Both the position numbers and the translations under genes were made by a program. From assembly GCA_036725345.1 (NCBI GenBank), contig DAIMEJ010000015.1:1-64000 (forward strand): DNA of 64,000 nt, in the 5' to 3' direction. The DNA is from JAPLJU01 sp036725345 (GTDB lineage: Bacteria > Desulfobacterota > Syntrophia > Syntrophales > UBA2192). Shown here piece by piece: positions 1-8,964 of this stretch. The notes under the pieces were generated by a model. It ran no database searches, was not told the DNA's origin, and worked only from the letters and a program-made list of their open reading frames with translations. Each line of letters starts with the position of its first letter. The stretch's first letter is position 1.

Positions 1-3
1 TTC

Positions 4-89
4 TGGCGGAGGGAGCAGGATTCGAACCCGCGAACCTTTCGGTTAACGGTTTTCAAGACCGCCGCCTTAGACCACTCGGCCATCCCTCC
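4..89 (-). tRNA. tRNA-Ser (anticodon UGA)
   Basis: The reverse strand folds as a class II tRNA of 86 nt. The acceptor stem GGAGGGA pairs with TCCCTCC, the discriminator is G, and the 3' CCA is encoded at 4-6. The anticodon loop CTTGAAA carries TGA, the long variable arm is typical of tRNA-Ser, and the T-arm reads GGTTCGAATCC. It lies about 100 bp downstream of serS on the same strand, so the tRNA and its charging enzyme are neighbours. Confidence 0.96.
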
Positions 90-193
90 GGGATGTCGTC
101 ATCGGGTTACTGAATCCGGTCCTTCGAAGAAAATCCCCCGCGTTCCCCTGAAAGGCCGCCGGGTGTTGCTTCCGAATGTAACGGGAGTGTAAC

Positions 194-1468
194 CTACGGC
201 TTAATTTTGTCAAGCCCTCGCATGTAGGGCCTGAGGGCCTCGGGGATGACGACGCTTCCGTCTTTCTGCTGGTAATTTTCCAGTACGGCGACGACGGTCC
301 GCCCGACGGCAAGTCCGGAGCCGTTCAGGGTGTGGACGAACTCAACCCTGCCGGATCCTTCGCGGCGGAACCGGATGCTCGCGCGGCGGGCCTGGAAATC
401 CTCGAAGTTGCTGCAGGAGGAAATCTCCCGGTAGACGTTCTGTCCCGGCAGCCACACCTCCAGATCGTAGGTCTTGGCGGACGAAAAGCCGAGATCGGCA
501 GAGCAGAGGCTGACCGTCCGGAAGTGAAGATTCAGCTTTTTCAGGATGTCCTCGGCGTCGAGGGTCAGTTTCTCCAGCTCGTCGTAGGAGGTCTCGGGCG
601 CGGTGAACTTCACGAGCTCCACCTTGTTGAACTGGTGCTGGCGGATGAGCCCCCGGGTGTCCTTGCCGTAGGAGCCCGCCTCGGCCCGGAAACAGGGCGA
701 ATAGGCCACGTGGAGACAGGGGAGGTCCTTCTCGTTCAAAATCTCCTCCCGGTAGACGTTCGTTACGGGGACCTCCGCCGTGGGGATCAGGTAGTAGTCC
801 ATGCCCTGGATCTTGAAGAGGTCCTCCTCGAATTTCGGGAGCTGCCCCGTCCCGGTCATGCTGTCCTTGTTGACCATGAAGGGGGTGAGCAATTCCGTGT
901 AGCGGTGCTCGGTGGTGTGGAGATCGAGCATGAAGTTGATAAGCGCCCGCTCGAGAAGAGCCCCCGCACCTCGGTACACCGTGAACCGGGCCCCGGCGAT
1001 CTTGGCGCCCCTGGCGAAGTCGAGGATGTTGAGGGCCTCGCCGATGTCCCAGTGGGCCTTGGGCTCGAAGTCGAATTTCGGTTTTTCGCCCCAGTGGCGG
1101 ACAACGGGGTTGTCCTCGGGGCCGGTGCCGTAGGCGACGGATTCGTGCTGGATGTTCGGGATGACCATCATGAAGTTCCGGAGGTCTTCCTCCGTCTTCT
1201 CCAGGTCCCCTTCGAGCTGCTTGATCCGGTCCGAGACGGAGCCCATCCGGCTGATCAGATCGGAGGCATCTTCCTTGTTTTTTTTACGGGCGCCGATCTC
1301 TTTGGAGACCTTGTTCCGTTCGCTTCTCAGGGTTTCCACCTCCTGGAGGATGTCCCTGCGCTTCCGGTCCAGGCTGGCGAAGAGATCCAGATCGATCTCC
1401 TTACCCCGCTCGAGCATCTTTTTCCGGACAAGATCCAGGTTGTCCCTCAGAAATTTCATGTCCAGCAT
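194..1468 (-). CDS. serS: Serine--tRNA ligase
   Basis: This cytoplasmic class II aminoacyl-tRNA synthetase charges tRNA-Ser (and tRNA-Sec) with serine. The product is 424 aa, normal for the family. An N-terminal antiparallel coiled coil (roughly residues 25-105) grips the tRNA. Motif 2 appears near residue 260 (FRAEAGSYGKDTRG) and motif 3 near 383 (GSGLAVGRTVVAVLEN). I chose the ATG at 1468 because GGGGGAG lies just upstream and the product then begins MLDMKFLRDN, as in homologues. An in-frame ATG at 1507 would add 13 residues without a good ribosome site. Serylation of tRNA-Sec would matter for the UGA-containing gene near 16.8 kb. Confidence 0.97.
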   Translation of the reverse strand: MLDMKFLRDNLDLVRKKMLERGKEIDLDLFASLDRKRRDILQEVETLRSERNKVSKEIGARKKNKEDASDLISRMGSVSDRIKQLEGDLEKTEEDLRNFMMVIPNIQHESVAYGTGPEDNPVVRHWGEKPKFDFEPKAHWDIGEALNILDFARGAKIAGARFTVYRGAGALLERALINFMLDLHTTEHRYTELLTPFMVNKDSMTGTGQLPKFEEDLFKIQGMDYYLIPTAEVPVTNVYREEILNEKDLPCLHVAYSPCFRAEAGSYGKDTRGLIRQHQFNKVELVKFTAPETSYDELEKLTLDAEDILKKLNLHFRTVSLCSADLGFSSAKTYDLEVWLPGQNVYREISSCSNFEDFQARRASIRFRREGSGRVEFVHTLNGSGLAVGRTVVAVLENYQQKDGSVVIPEALRPYMRGLDKIKP

Positions 1469-1589
1469 GGTCTTCTCCCCCTCGAAAAGGTCTTTTTCAC
1501 CTATCATTTTGATAGGTTGAAGTCAACCGTTTTGTCTTCGCGAATGAGGCGACTGGGCCTTCTCCGGCGGGGATTCCCGCTTTCCCGCG

Positions 1590-3176
1590 TCAGCGGAGCC
1601 TCTGGCGGAAGATCTCCATGACACGGGTCATTTCACGGCTTTTGAGCAGGTAGGAGGCAATGAAGAAGGTGGCGCCTCCGACGGCAATCGCCGCGGCCAG
1701 GATGAGCAGCCTTTCGTTGAAGGGACCGTCGTCCCTCCAGGCCATGAGGCGACTGACCGCTTCGATGACTCCCCACATGGCGATGGAGGCGGCAGAGAAC
1801 TTGAGAACGGACATCCGGAATTCCCGATCCAGGAAAGGGCCGATCCGGCGTGCGAGGATGACGGAGAGAGTGACGACATTGACGGCGGAGGCAATGGAGG
1901 TCGCCAGGGCCAGACCCCCGTGCTTCAGGGGGAACATGAGGATGACGCTCATCACCGTGTTGACGATGAGGGCCACGATGGCGATCCGCACCGGCGTCTT
2001 CGTGTCCTGGAGGGCGTAAAAGGCGGCGACGATGACGCGGATCGTCGAGAAGGCCCAGAGGCCCACGGCGTAGCAGAGCAGGGCCTGGGCGGTGAGGATC
2101 GTCGATTGCAGACCGAACTCCCCCCGCTCGAATAGAACGGAGATGATGGGCACGCGAAGCGCGATGAGGGCGATCATGGCCGGTATGGTGATGAAGAGTA
2201 TGAGGCGCAGGGAAAAGGCGATGGTTTTTTTCATCTCACCGAATTCACCCTTCGTCGCCTGTTCGGAAAAACTCGGCAGCGCAGCCGTCCCGATGGCGAT
2301 GGCGAAGACGCCGAGGGGAAGCTCGACGAGACGGTCGGCGTAGTAGAGGTAGGACACGCTCCCCTCGGGAAGGAAGGAGGCGAGCAGGGTGCTGATGAAG
2401 ATGTTGACCTGATAGACGGCGGCACCGAAAACAGCCGGGAGCATCAAAAGGCCGATCCGCTTCACCCCGGGATGCCTGAAGTTCCAATCGGGCCTCAGGT
2501 GGACGCCGAGCCGGCCCAGGAAGGGGATCTGGAAAAGAAGCTGGAGAAGCCCTCCGATCATCACCCCGACGGCGAGCGCCAGGATGGGTTCCTCGAAAAA
2601 GTCCTGCAGGAAGAGCGCCGCCAGGATCATCGCGATGTTCAGGATGACCGGCGAGAGGGCCGGTGAGGCGAAATGCCGCAGGGAGTTCAAAATGCCCATG
2701 CAGAGGGCGACGAGGGAGATGAAGAAGATATAGGGAAACATGATGCGCGTCAGGAAGACGGTGAGTGCGTACTTGTCGGGGGCTGCGAGAAAGCCCGGCG
2801 CCATCACCGAAACGATGAGCGGCGACAGCAGCACCCCGGCGATGGAGACGAAGACGAGGATGACGGAAAGCATGGTGAAGGCCACATTGGCCAGCTCCAG
2901 GGCCTCTTGTCTGGATCGCGTCTTCAGGTATTCCGTGAACACGGGGACGAAGGAGATGGTCAGCGAGCCCTCGGCGAAGAGGCGCCGCAGGAGGTTGGGT
3001 ATCCTGAAAGCGACGAAGAAGGCGTCCGTGGCGAAGCCCGCGCCGAAGATGGCGGCAACAACCATGTCCCGGATGAAGCCGAATACGCGGCTCAGCATCG
3101 TTGCCAGTCCGACGACGCCGGCCGCTCTGGCAACGCGCGCGTTTTCGGTTTCTCCGGGTTTGTTCGTGGCATCCAT
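1590..3176 (-). CDS. murJ: Lipid II flippase MurJ
   Basis: MurJ (MviN) moves lipid II across the inner membrane for peptidoglycan synthesis. The 528-aa product is hydrophobic throughout and fits the 14-helix MOP exporter fold. The N-terminal block with MLSRVFGFIRDMVVAAIFG and the later ALPSFSEQA are typical MurJ signatures. It is the last gene of a minus-strand group with yggT, divIVA and a DUF167 gene, about 50 bp after the DUF167 stop. This links cell-wall precursor export with a polarity/division scaffold. Length and motifs look complete. Confidence 0.95.
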   Translation of the reverse strand: MDATNKPGETENARVARAAGVVGLATMLSRVFGFIRDMVVAAIFGAGFATDAFFVAFRIPNLLRRLFAEGSLTISFVPVFTEYLKTRSRQEALELANVAFTMLSVILVFVSIAGVLLSPLIVSVMAPGFLAAPDKYALTVFLTRIMFPYIFFISLVALCMGILNSLRHFASPALSPVILNIAMILAALFLQDFFEEPILALAVGVMIGGLLQLLFQIPFLGRLGVHLRPDWNFRHPGVKRIGLLMLPAVFGAAVYQVNIFISTLLASFLPEGSVSYLYYADRLVELPLGVFAIAIGTAALPSFSEQATKGEFGEMKKTIAFSLRLILFITIPAMIALIALRVPIISVLFERGEFGLQSTILTAQALLCYAVGLWAFSTIRVIVAAFYALQDTKTPVRIAIVALIVNTVMSVILMFPLKHGGLALATSIASAVNVVTLSVILARRIGPFLDREFRMSVLKFSAASIAMWGVIEAVSRLMAWRDDGPFNERLLILAAAIAVGGATFFIASYLLKSREMTRVMEIFRQRLR

Positions 3177-3224
3177 AGTATTCGCAGGGGAATGGCTTAA
3201 GCGAGGAGACCGTGCTTTGTCGGT

Positions 3225-3518
3225 CTATTTACCAGAAAAGAGGAGGGATTCAATATCTTTCTTTGTCAGTCCCGAAACGGCCACCGTCTTTTTTCTCGAC
3301 TGGTGCCCGGCCACGATGGAGATTTGCGTTTTGCGGACCCGGAGCCTCTCGGCGAGGAGAGCGATGCAGGCCTCGTTGGCCCTGCCCTCGACGGGCGGCG
3401 CCGTGATTTTGATCTTGAGGGCGTCGTCCTGGGTGCCCGTGATCTCGGATCTCGAGGATTTCGGGAGCACCCGGATATTGAACACCACCCCCGTCCCCGT
3501 CTCTCGTATCGGGATCAT
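3225..3518 (-). CDS. DUF167 / YggU family protein
   Basis: A 97-aa protein of the DUF167 (YggU) family, whose biochemical function is not established. The characteristic core is visible: VFNIRVLPKSSRSEI early, then KIKITAPPVEGRANEACI and a C-terminal SIVAGHQSRKKTV. Its start lies 1 bp beyond the divIVA stop, so it is almost certainly cotranscribed and translationally coupled. The order yggT-divIVA-DUF167 recurs in many Gram-negative anaerobes and is the best clue to a role near cell division or envelope growth; that role is inferred. Confidence 0.9.
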   Translation of the reverse strand: MIPIRETGTGVVFNIRVLPKSSRSEITGTQDDALKIKITAPPVEGRANEACIALLAERLRVRKTQISIVAGHQSRKKTVAVSGLTKKDIESLLFSGK

Positions 3519-3519
3519 C

Positions 3520-5550
3520 TTACTTGAATTCTTCCCAGTTGGCGTTTTCTTTCTTGCGGGATTCCAGAAGCTTCTTGTTGAATTTCAGGAAGGAGTCGAA
3601 ATATTTTTCCAGCTGGTTCTTGTAGTTCTTGAGCTTCTCCACCTCGCCCCGGAGCGCTTCGGTGTCCGCCCTTTTCGCGGACGTGCCGTTGTCGGCGCCC
3701 TTCTTCCAGGATTCGATGAGTTCGATCGTGAAGGTCAGGAAGGATTCGAAATCCTTTTCGTGCCAGCTCTTGAGGTTCTTGAGTTTTTCAATTTCCTCTT
3801 TCATGGCGCCGGCGGAACTGCCCGAAGTGTTGAGGACCTCTTCCGCCTTCGTCCAGGCCTCGGCGATGATGGCCTTGGATTGCTTGTCCGCCTCCGCCCT
3901 GGCGGCCTTCACCATCTCTTCCGCCCTGGATTTGGCGTCCGCCAGAATGGCGTCAATCTGCTTTTCCGCCTCCTTCGAGGTGTCTTCCTTCTGTTTCTTG
4001 GTGATGCTGTCGGCCTTGGACTTCGCCAGCCTCAGGAGTTCTTCGGCTTTAGCCTTGGTTTCGGCGATATAGGACTTCTGCTTATCCGCCTCCTTCAGGA
4101 TCTCTTCCCGCTCCTTCGTGTAGAGCGCTTCGGCTTCCTGTTTGGCTTTCTTGAGAAGCTCTTCCGCCCTGACCTCGGCGTCGGCCACGACGGCCTTGCG
4201 CTGTTTTTCCGCTTCACGGAGGGCCTCTTCCTTCTGCTTCCGGGCGATCGCCTCGGCATCGGCCTGTGCCGCCCTGACGAGATCGCGGGCCTTCGCTTCG
4301 GCATCGGCCTGTGCCGCCTTGACGATGTCGCGGGCCTTCGCCTCGGCCTCGGCGAGGATCCCTTCCGATTGGGCTGTGGCTTCCGCAGTGACATCCCTCT
4401 GCTGTTTGCTCATCTTGGTTGCATCGTTCCTTGCGGACTGCAGCATGGCATCGGCTTTTTCCTTTGCCGCTTCGATGATGAGCTGGGATTCCTTCTGTGC
4501 TTCCTTCTTGAGAATCGCTTTCTGTTCCTCGAGCCACTCCTCGGCCTGTGCCCTCGCCGCCTGGAGGATTTTTTCGCTGCGACCTTTGGCCTCCGCGAGG
4601 ATCGCGTCGACTTCTTTATCCGCCTCTTTGAGCCGCTCGAGTTTCTTTTTGTCCAGATGCTTCAGCACCTCGCTTTTGGAGGCGTTCTGAAGCTCATCGG
4701 CCTTGGCCTTTGCCTCGGCGATCATCTCCTTGGTCTGGGCCTGCGCCTCGGCCAGGGCTTTTTCTTTTTCCTCCCGGGCGAGTTTTTCCGCATTCTGGCG
4801 GGCGGCCTTCAGGATGGTGTCGGCCTGGACCTTGGCCTCGGCGATGATGACATCCTTCTGTGCCTCGAGGTTTGAGTTTCCTTCGATGAGGGCGCCTTTC
4901 CTGAGCTTGTCGGCGTCAATCCGGGCGGCGTCGAGTATCTCGTTGGCCATCGCCTTGGCCTTTGAGAGAATGACGCTGGATTTCGCTTCCGCTTCCTTCG
5001 CTGCCTCATCCGCCTGCTTGGACCTGATCCGCTCGGCCTCCGCCTTGGCGATATTGAGGACCTCATCCGCCTTGGCCTTCGCCTCGTTGACGACGTCCTT
5101 GTGGTACTCTTCCGTCTGGCTCTGCAGGAGCTGGGTCCGCAGCTGGAACTGCTTGGCCTTGTCAACGATCTCCTGATAGTGCTTCTGCGCTGTCTTTTCC
5201 GCCTCTCCCTTCAGTTTCCTGGCGAGATCTTCGGCCTCCAGCCGGACCTGATCCAGGATCTCCTCGGCTTTCTTCTTTGCCTCACCGACAATTTCGTGGT
5301 AGGGCTTTTCAGCGAGGTCCCTGGCCCCCTCGGAGGGGCTGCCGCCCGGCCCGAGGATCATCTTGACCTTGATGTCGGACAGTTCCCTTTCGACCTTGGC
5401 GAGGTTCTCCGTGATGGAGGCATTCTGGGAGAGGAGGATTTCGTATTCGGCGGCGATGAACTTCAGGAAGCCCGCGACTTCCGTGGGTTCGTATCCCTTG
5501 AAGACTTTCTTGAACTGCCGCTGTCTGATGTCCGATGGTGTGACTTTCAC
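3520..5550 (-). CDS. divIVA: DivIVA-domain protein with very long repetitive coiled coil
   Basis: Residues 1-60 match the DivIVA N-terminal membrane-curvature domain (MKVTPSDIRQRQF, then F-GY-P-EV--FL). Residues ~90-570 are an almost uninterrupted Ala/Glu/Lys coiled coil of imperfect units of about 35 residues resembling AEAKAKADEIL-AAR-EADKL. Two 15-residue units are nearly identical at DNA level (4256-4345). The C-terminus holds a duplicated module: EIEKLKNLKSWHEKDFESFL and, about 50 residues later, EVEKLKNYKNQLEKYFDSFL. At 676 aa it is far longer than ordinary DivIVA (about 150-250 aa). It probably polymerises at poles or septum as a scaffold; partners are unknown. It sits between yggT and DUF167. 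Confidence 0.85.
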   Translation of the reverse strand: MKVTPSDIRQRQFKKVFKGYEPTEVAGFLKFIAAEYEILLSQNASITENLAKVERELSDIKVKMILGPGGSPSEGARDLAEKPYHEIVGEAKKKAEEILDQVRLEAEDLARKLKGEAEKTAQKHYQEIVDKAKQFQLRTQLLQSQTEEYHKDVVNEAKAKADEVLNIAKAEAERIRSKQADEAAKEAEAKSSVILSKAKAMANEILDAARIDADKLRKGALIEGNSNLEAQKDVIIAEAKVQADTILKAARQNAEKLAREEKEKALAEAQAQTKEMIAEAKAKADELQNASKSEVLKHLDKKKLERLKEADKEVDAILAEAKGRSEKILQAARAQAEEWLEEQKAILKKEAQKESQLIIEAAKEKADAMLQSARNDATKMSKQQRDVTAEATAQSEGILAEAEAKARDIVKAAQADAEAKARDLVRAAQADAEAIARKQKEEALREAEKQRKAVVADAEVRAEELLKKAKQEAEALYTKEREEILKEADKQKSYIAETKAKAEELLRLAKSKADSITKKQKEDTSKEAEKQIDAILADAKSRAEEMVKAARAEADKQSKAIIAEAWTKAEEVLNTSGSSAGAMKEEIEKLKNLKSWHEKDFESFLTFTIELIESWKKGADNGTSAKRADTEALRGEVEKLKNYKNQLEKYFDSFLKFNKKLLESRKKENANWEEFK
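4256..4345. repeat. Near-perfect 45-bp tandem duplication inside divIVA
   Basis: Two adjacent 45-bp units, 4256-4300 and 4301-4345, differ at only a few positions. They encode AEAKARDIVKAAQAD followed by AEAKARDLVRAAQAD on the minus strand. This looks like a recent in-frame slippage or unequal-exchange event extending the coiled coil by one 15-residue block. Confidence 0.85.
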
Positions 5551-5563
5551 GCACGAACTCCCG

Positions 5564-5866
5564 TTAGGTCCTTAACCGCAAAGCAAGTTCCACCAGGCTC
5601 CGCACGACGAAGCTCTGGAGCAGGTAGATGACAACGATGATGATGACGGGAGAGATATCGATACCGATATTCCCCAAGGGGATCAGCCGTCTGACGGGGC
5701 GCAGGACGGGTTCAGTGGCACGGTAAAGGAACCTGACGATGGGATTGTATGGGTCGGGACTCACCCAGGAAATAAGGGCGCGGATGATTACGATCCACAT
5801 GTAGAGCGTGAGCCCTATGTCAAGAATTCTGGCAGTGATTTCGACAAGTTTGGCCAACATGGGCAT
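5564..5866 (-). CDS. yggT: YggT family membrane protein
   Basis: A 100-aa integral membrane protein of the YggT/YlmG family. It has one hydrophobic segment near residues 12-35 (LTLYMWIVIIRALISWV), the family loop SPDPYNPIVRFLYRATEPVL, and a second segment near 70-90 (DISPVIIIVVIYLLQSFVV). YggT proteins are linked to division and envelope processes, including osmotic stress in some bacteria; the molecular activity is unknown. It is the first gene of the yggT-divIVA-DUF167-murJ group, behind a good promoter at 5903-5931. An in-frame ATG at 5860 is an equally possible start. Confidence 0.92.
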   Translation of the reverse strand: MPMLAKLVEITARILDIGLTLYMWIVIIRALISWVSPDPYNPIVRFLYRATEPVLRPVRRLIPLGNIGIDISPVIIIVVIYLLQSFVVRSLVELALRLRT

Positions 5867-5902
5867 AAGCGCTCTTAAGTATTGAAGTTTTCAGGTTTCG
5901 TG

Positions 5903-5931
5903 AAAATAAATGTTGAGGAAATAAAAGTCAA
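5903..5931 (-). promoter_or_regulatory. Sigma-70 promoter of the yggT-divIVA operon
   Basis: On the minus strand TTGACT (5926-5931) and TATTTT (5903-5908) are separated by exactly 17 bp, giving a predicted start near 5896, about 30 nt before yggT. No other minus-strand candidate of this quality lies in the gap to proC. Confidence 0.55.
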
Positions 5932-6159
5932 GGCATATATTTCCCGTACTCTGACCCAATACTACATCGTCCGGTTTGACGGTAATCTTTAAACCGGCCG
6001 TTGTAGAAAAGACGAACGATTTTAGAATGTTGTAACTTTTTTTGAAATACCCCTCACATCTGTGGCTGATCCTGTCAGGCTATTATGCAAATCTGACGCC
6101 CGTTCGTCGTCTATATTGAGGATTTTCAAAGGAAAACAAAAAAAGGAGGATTAATAGGG

Positions 6160-6975
6160 ATGAAGGGAAAAAAGATAGCCGTCATCGGCGGCGGAAAGAT
6201 GGGGGAAGTCCTCGCCAGCGGGATCATTTCGGGAAAGCTCCTGTCTGCCTCAGATGTGACCGTGACGGACATCGTTCCGGCTCGGCTCGAACATCTCAAA
6301 AACCAGCACAAAGTCCAGGTCACAGCCGACAACAGGAAGGCCGTCAAGGATGCCGACATCGTCATCCTTGCCGTCAAGCCCCAGAACATGTCCGAAGTCC
6401 TCAAGGAACTCTCACCGGCCATCGACAAGGGCAAGCTGGTCATATCCATTGCCGCGGGCATCACCATCGGTTTCATCCAGGGTCATTTGAAGAAAGGGAC
6501 GCGGATAGTCAGGGTCATGCCCAACACCCCCGCCCTCATCAGGGAAGGGGCTGCTGCTCTCGCGGCGGGGGAAAACGCCACCGAAGAGGACCTGCAGACG
6601 GCCCGCTCCATCTTCGAAGCCGTCGGGGTGACGGTGATCGTGAAGGAAGACCTGATGGATGTCGTCACGGGGCTCTCCGGCAGCGGTCCCGCCTACGTTT
6701 TTATCATCATTGACGCCCTTTCCGATGCAGGCGTGCTCATGGGTCTTCCCAGGGACATTGCGCAGAAACTCGCCGCCCAGACCCTGCTCGGAGCGGCGAA
6801 GCTGTATCTGGCCACGGGGAAACACCCCGGGGAGCTGAGAGACATGGTCACCTCCCCCGGGGGTACGACGATTGCAGGTATAAAGGAGATGGAACAGAAG
6901 GGTCTCCGGGGGGCGCTCATCGCGGCCGTGGAAGCCGCCACGCTCCGATCGAAGGAGCTAGGGAAGGGAAAATGA
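6160..6975 (+). CDS. proC: Pyrroline-5-carboxylate reductase
   Basis: ProC catalyses the last step of proline synthesis, NAD(P)H-dependent reduction of 1-pyrroline-5-carboxylate. The 271-aa product has an N-terminal Rossmann motif (IAVIGGGKMGEVLASG) and the C-terminal dimer/active-site signature LSGSGPAYVFIIIDALSD around residues 171-190, then SPGGTT near 231. The ribosome site AAAGGAGG lies 9-10 nt before the ATG. In related genomes proC usually heads the yggT-divIVA cluster on the same strand; here it diverges, consistent with a local inversion. It is followed by a strong intrinsic terminator. Confidence 0.97.
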   Translation: MKGKKIAVIGGGKMGEVLASGIISGKLLSASDVTVTDIVPARLEHLKNQHKVQVTADNRKAVKDADIVILAVKPQNMSEVLKELSPAIDKGKLVISIAAGITIGFIQGHLKKGTRIVRVMPNTPALIREGAAALAAGENATEEDLQTARSIFEAVGVTVIVKEDLMDVVTGLSGSGPAYVFIIIDALSDAGVLMGLPRDIAQKLAAQTLLGAAKLYLATGKHPGELRDMVTSPGGTTIAGIKEMEQKGLRGALIAAVEAATLRSKELGKGK

Positions 6976-6979
6976 AACA

Positions 6980-7160
6980 GGGGTTCGGGTATCGGGTATA
7001 GGGAAGTAGCAAGGAAATGAAAACCCCCTGTCAGCTCATGTTTACAGGGGGTTTGTTTTTTTATTCTTTGCGATGGTCGTCTGCTTTTAACCTCAATCCT
7101 TTGCCCGGAACCCTTTTCCCTGTACCCGGTCCCCTTGATTCTATCCCCGATACCCGCATC
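6980..7160. repeat. Degenerate G-rich short repeats in inverted arrangement
   Basis: The proC-rng gap carries GGGTTCGGGTATCGGG on the left and, inverted, a run of CCC-led words (CCCGGAACCC, CCCTGTACCCGG, CCCCGATACCCG) on the right, flanking the proC terminator. The two sides share CGGGTATCGGG as an inverted pair. A similar but differently spelled arrangement occurs at 24840-24935. The origin is unknown. Confidence 0.4.
7021..7062 (+). terminator. Intrinsic terminator after proC
   Basis: AAACCCCCTGT (7021-7031) pairs perfectly with ACAGGGGGTTT (7044-7054), and a T-run follows at 7056-7062. The A-rich left side could also let it act weakly on the opposite strand. Confidence 0.9.
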
Positions 7161-7161
7161 C

Positions 7162-8949
7162 CTATGATTTGAAGATGTCGTAGATCCGTTCGATCAGACC
7201 AGGCTGTTGATCGGTTTTTTTGTCCTCTCCGTTCTCCTGCCGAGGGGGTTCTTCCCGCGGGACAGGTGCCGGCTCTGAGCCCCCTTCCGCCTGCGGCTGG
7301 GCCTGGGCGCCCTCGTCGTGTCTCTGCCTGCGGCCGCGCTCGCCCGGTCGTCTTCTCCGGCGGGGACGCCGCCTTTGAGAGGGTTCGGACTTTGCGGATT
7401 CCGGTGTCACACCCGCACCCGCCTCCGCCGGTTTTTCGGCGGTACCCTGCGCTTCAGCGGTTGGTTCCGGGACCGTCTCTTTTTCGACGAGTTCGAATTT
7501 CGCCTCATCCCACTGCATGTCGGGACTGCCCGAGATGTGGATGGAGGCGTCATAGATACTCTCGAGCTTAGAGAGCTCCGTCCTTTTCTGGTTCAACAGG
7601 TAATCCGAGACCTGGTAGGGGAGCACGATGTTGGCGGAGGTGTATTTCCCCTCGGCCAGCTTCGCCTTGATCTTACGGTAGGTGCTCAAAGCGACGTACT
7701 CCAGGACGGGCCTCAGGCCGCTGCCCTTGCAGTAAGGGCAGATGGTGTGGCTGATTTCCTGTATGGTGGATTTTTTCCTCTGCCGGGACAGCTCCAGGAT
7801 CCCGAATTTGGAGATCCGCGAAAGCTGGATCCGGGAGCGGTCGAGGCTCAGGGCTTTCTTGAAGTTTTTCTCGACGTCGGCAATGTGCTTGCGGTCCTTC
7901 ATGTCAATGAAGTCGATGACGATGAGGCCGCCCAGATCCCGCAGCCGAAGCTGTCTGGCGATTTCCTCGGCGGCTTCATTGTTTGTCCTGTAAGCCGTCT
8001 CCTCCACGTCCCGCCGGTCGGATCCGCGGCCGGAGTTCACGTCGATCGTGGTCATGGCTTCCGTGGGGTTGATGATGATGTAGCCGCCTGACCGGAGTTC
8101 CACGCGCTCGCGGTAAATGGCGTCGATCTGCTCCTCGAGCTGATACCGGTCAAAAAGCGGGGCCTTCTCGTTGTAAAGCTTGATCATCTTGACGTTCCGG
8201 GGGGAAACCATCTTGAAATAGCCCCTCATCTTGCGGTGCTTCTCGCCGTCGTCGACCCAGATCTCACGGATGTCCGAGGTGAAATAGTCCCGCAGGGCCC
8301 GGACGGCGATATCGCTCTCCTGGTAGATGAGAGCCGGCGCCGTGGCCGCTGCGGCCTTCTCGCGGATGTCTTCCCACAGTTTCGTCAGGAGAAAGTAATC
8401 CCGGGAGAGCTCTTGCTTGTTGCGGTGCAGCCCGGCGGTGCGGACGATGAAGCCGTACTTCTGGTGCTTGGTGAGAGGTTCCATGAAGGCCACGAGGCGC
8501 TTCCGGTCCGCATCACTCTCGATTTTGCGCGATACACCCGTGCTCTGTCGGTTGGGCATGAGGACAAGATACCTGCCGGGCAGGGAGATGTAAGTCGTGA
8601 GCATGGCCCCTTTCTGGTTCTTCTGTTCCCTCAGGACCTGTATGAGGATCTCCTGACCGGACTTGAGTGTCGGTCGCCCGGGTCTTTCGCCTTCGCCTTC
8701 CCTGTCAGCGTAGTATTCGGGGCTTACATCATGAAGGGGAAGGAAGCCCGGCCTCTTGCCGCCGTAGTCGACGAAGGCCGCCTGGAGACCCCGCTCCACC
8801 TTGAGGGTCACGGCTTTGTAAATGTTCCCCGTGATTGGTTCCTTGGCGGACATCTGGATGTTGTATTCCAGAAGTTTTCCATTCTCCAGGATGGCCATCC
8901 GGCTCACTTCAGGGTCGATGGCATTGATCAGCATTACTTTTTTAGACAT
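7162..8949 (-). CDS. rng: Ribonuclease G/E family endoribonuclease
   Basis: This Rne/Rng-type endonuclease processes rRNA precursors and initiates mRNA decay. The 595-aa product has an N-terminal S1 RNA-binding region (VERGLQAAFVDYGGKRPGFLP, about residues 52-72). The two metal-binding Asp motifs follow: TTIDVNSGR near 303 and LIVIDFIDMKD near 343. The Zn-link CPYCKGSG lies near 405. Residues 500-575 are a low-complexity Pro/Arg-rich tail that may bind RNA or partners. It lacks a long RNase E scaffold, so I favour RNase G, or a short RNase E. It is followed 15 bp upstream on the same strand by the Sua5-type gene. Confidence 0.93.
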   Translation of the reverse strand: MSKKVMLINAIDPEVSRMAILENGKLLEYNIQMSAKEPITGNIYKAVTLKVERGLQAAFVDYGGKRPGFLPLHDVSPEYYADREGEGERPGRPTLKSGQEILIQVLREQKNQKGAMLTTYISLPGRYLVLMPNRQSTGVSRKIESDADRKRLVAFMEPLTKHQKYGFIVRTAGLHRNKQELSRDYFLLTKLWEDIREKAAAATAPALIYQESDIAVRALRDYFTSDIREIWVDDGEKHRKMRGYFKMVSPRNVKMIKLYNEKAPLFDRYQLEEQIDAIYRERVELRSGGYIIINPTEAMTTIDVNSGRGSDRRDVEETAYRTNNEAAEEIARQLRLRDLGGLIVIDFIDMKDRKHIADVEKNFKKALSLDRSRIQLSRISKFGILELSRQRKKSTIQEISHTICPYCKGSGLRPVLEYVALSTYRKIKAKLAEGKYTSANIVLPYQVSDYLLNQKRTELSKLESIYDASIHISGSPDMQWDEAKFELVEKETVPEPTAEAQGTAEKPAEAGAGVTPESAKSEPSQRRRPRRRRRPGERGRRQRHDEGAQAQPQAEGGSEPAPVPREEPPRQENGEDKKTDQQPGLIERIYDIFKS

Positions 8950-8964
8950 GAATTTCCCCCTTTT

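Noticed and set aside
332..1621. Long open frame (429 codons) on the plus strand opposite serS
   Set aside because: It is antisense to a clear serS, has a composition typical of the complement of GC-rich coding DNA, and matches no family.
2740..4875. 711-codon plus-strand frame across murJ, DUF167 and divIVA
   Set aside because: It runs antisense through three well-supported genes; its Leu/Phe/Gly-rich pattern is the complement of the repetitive divIVA coil.
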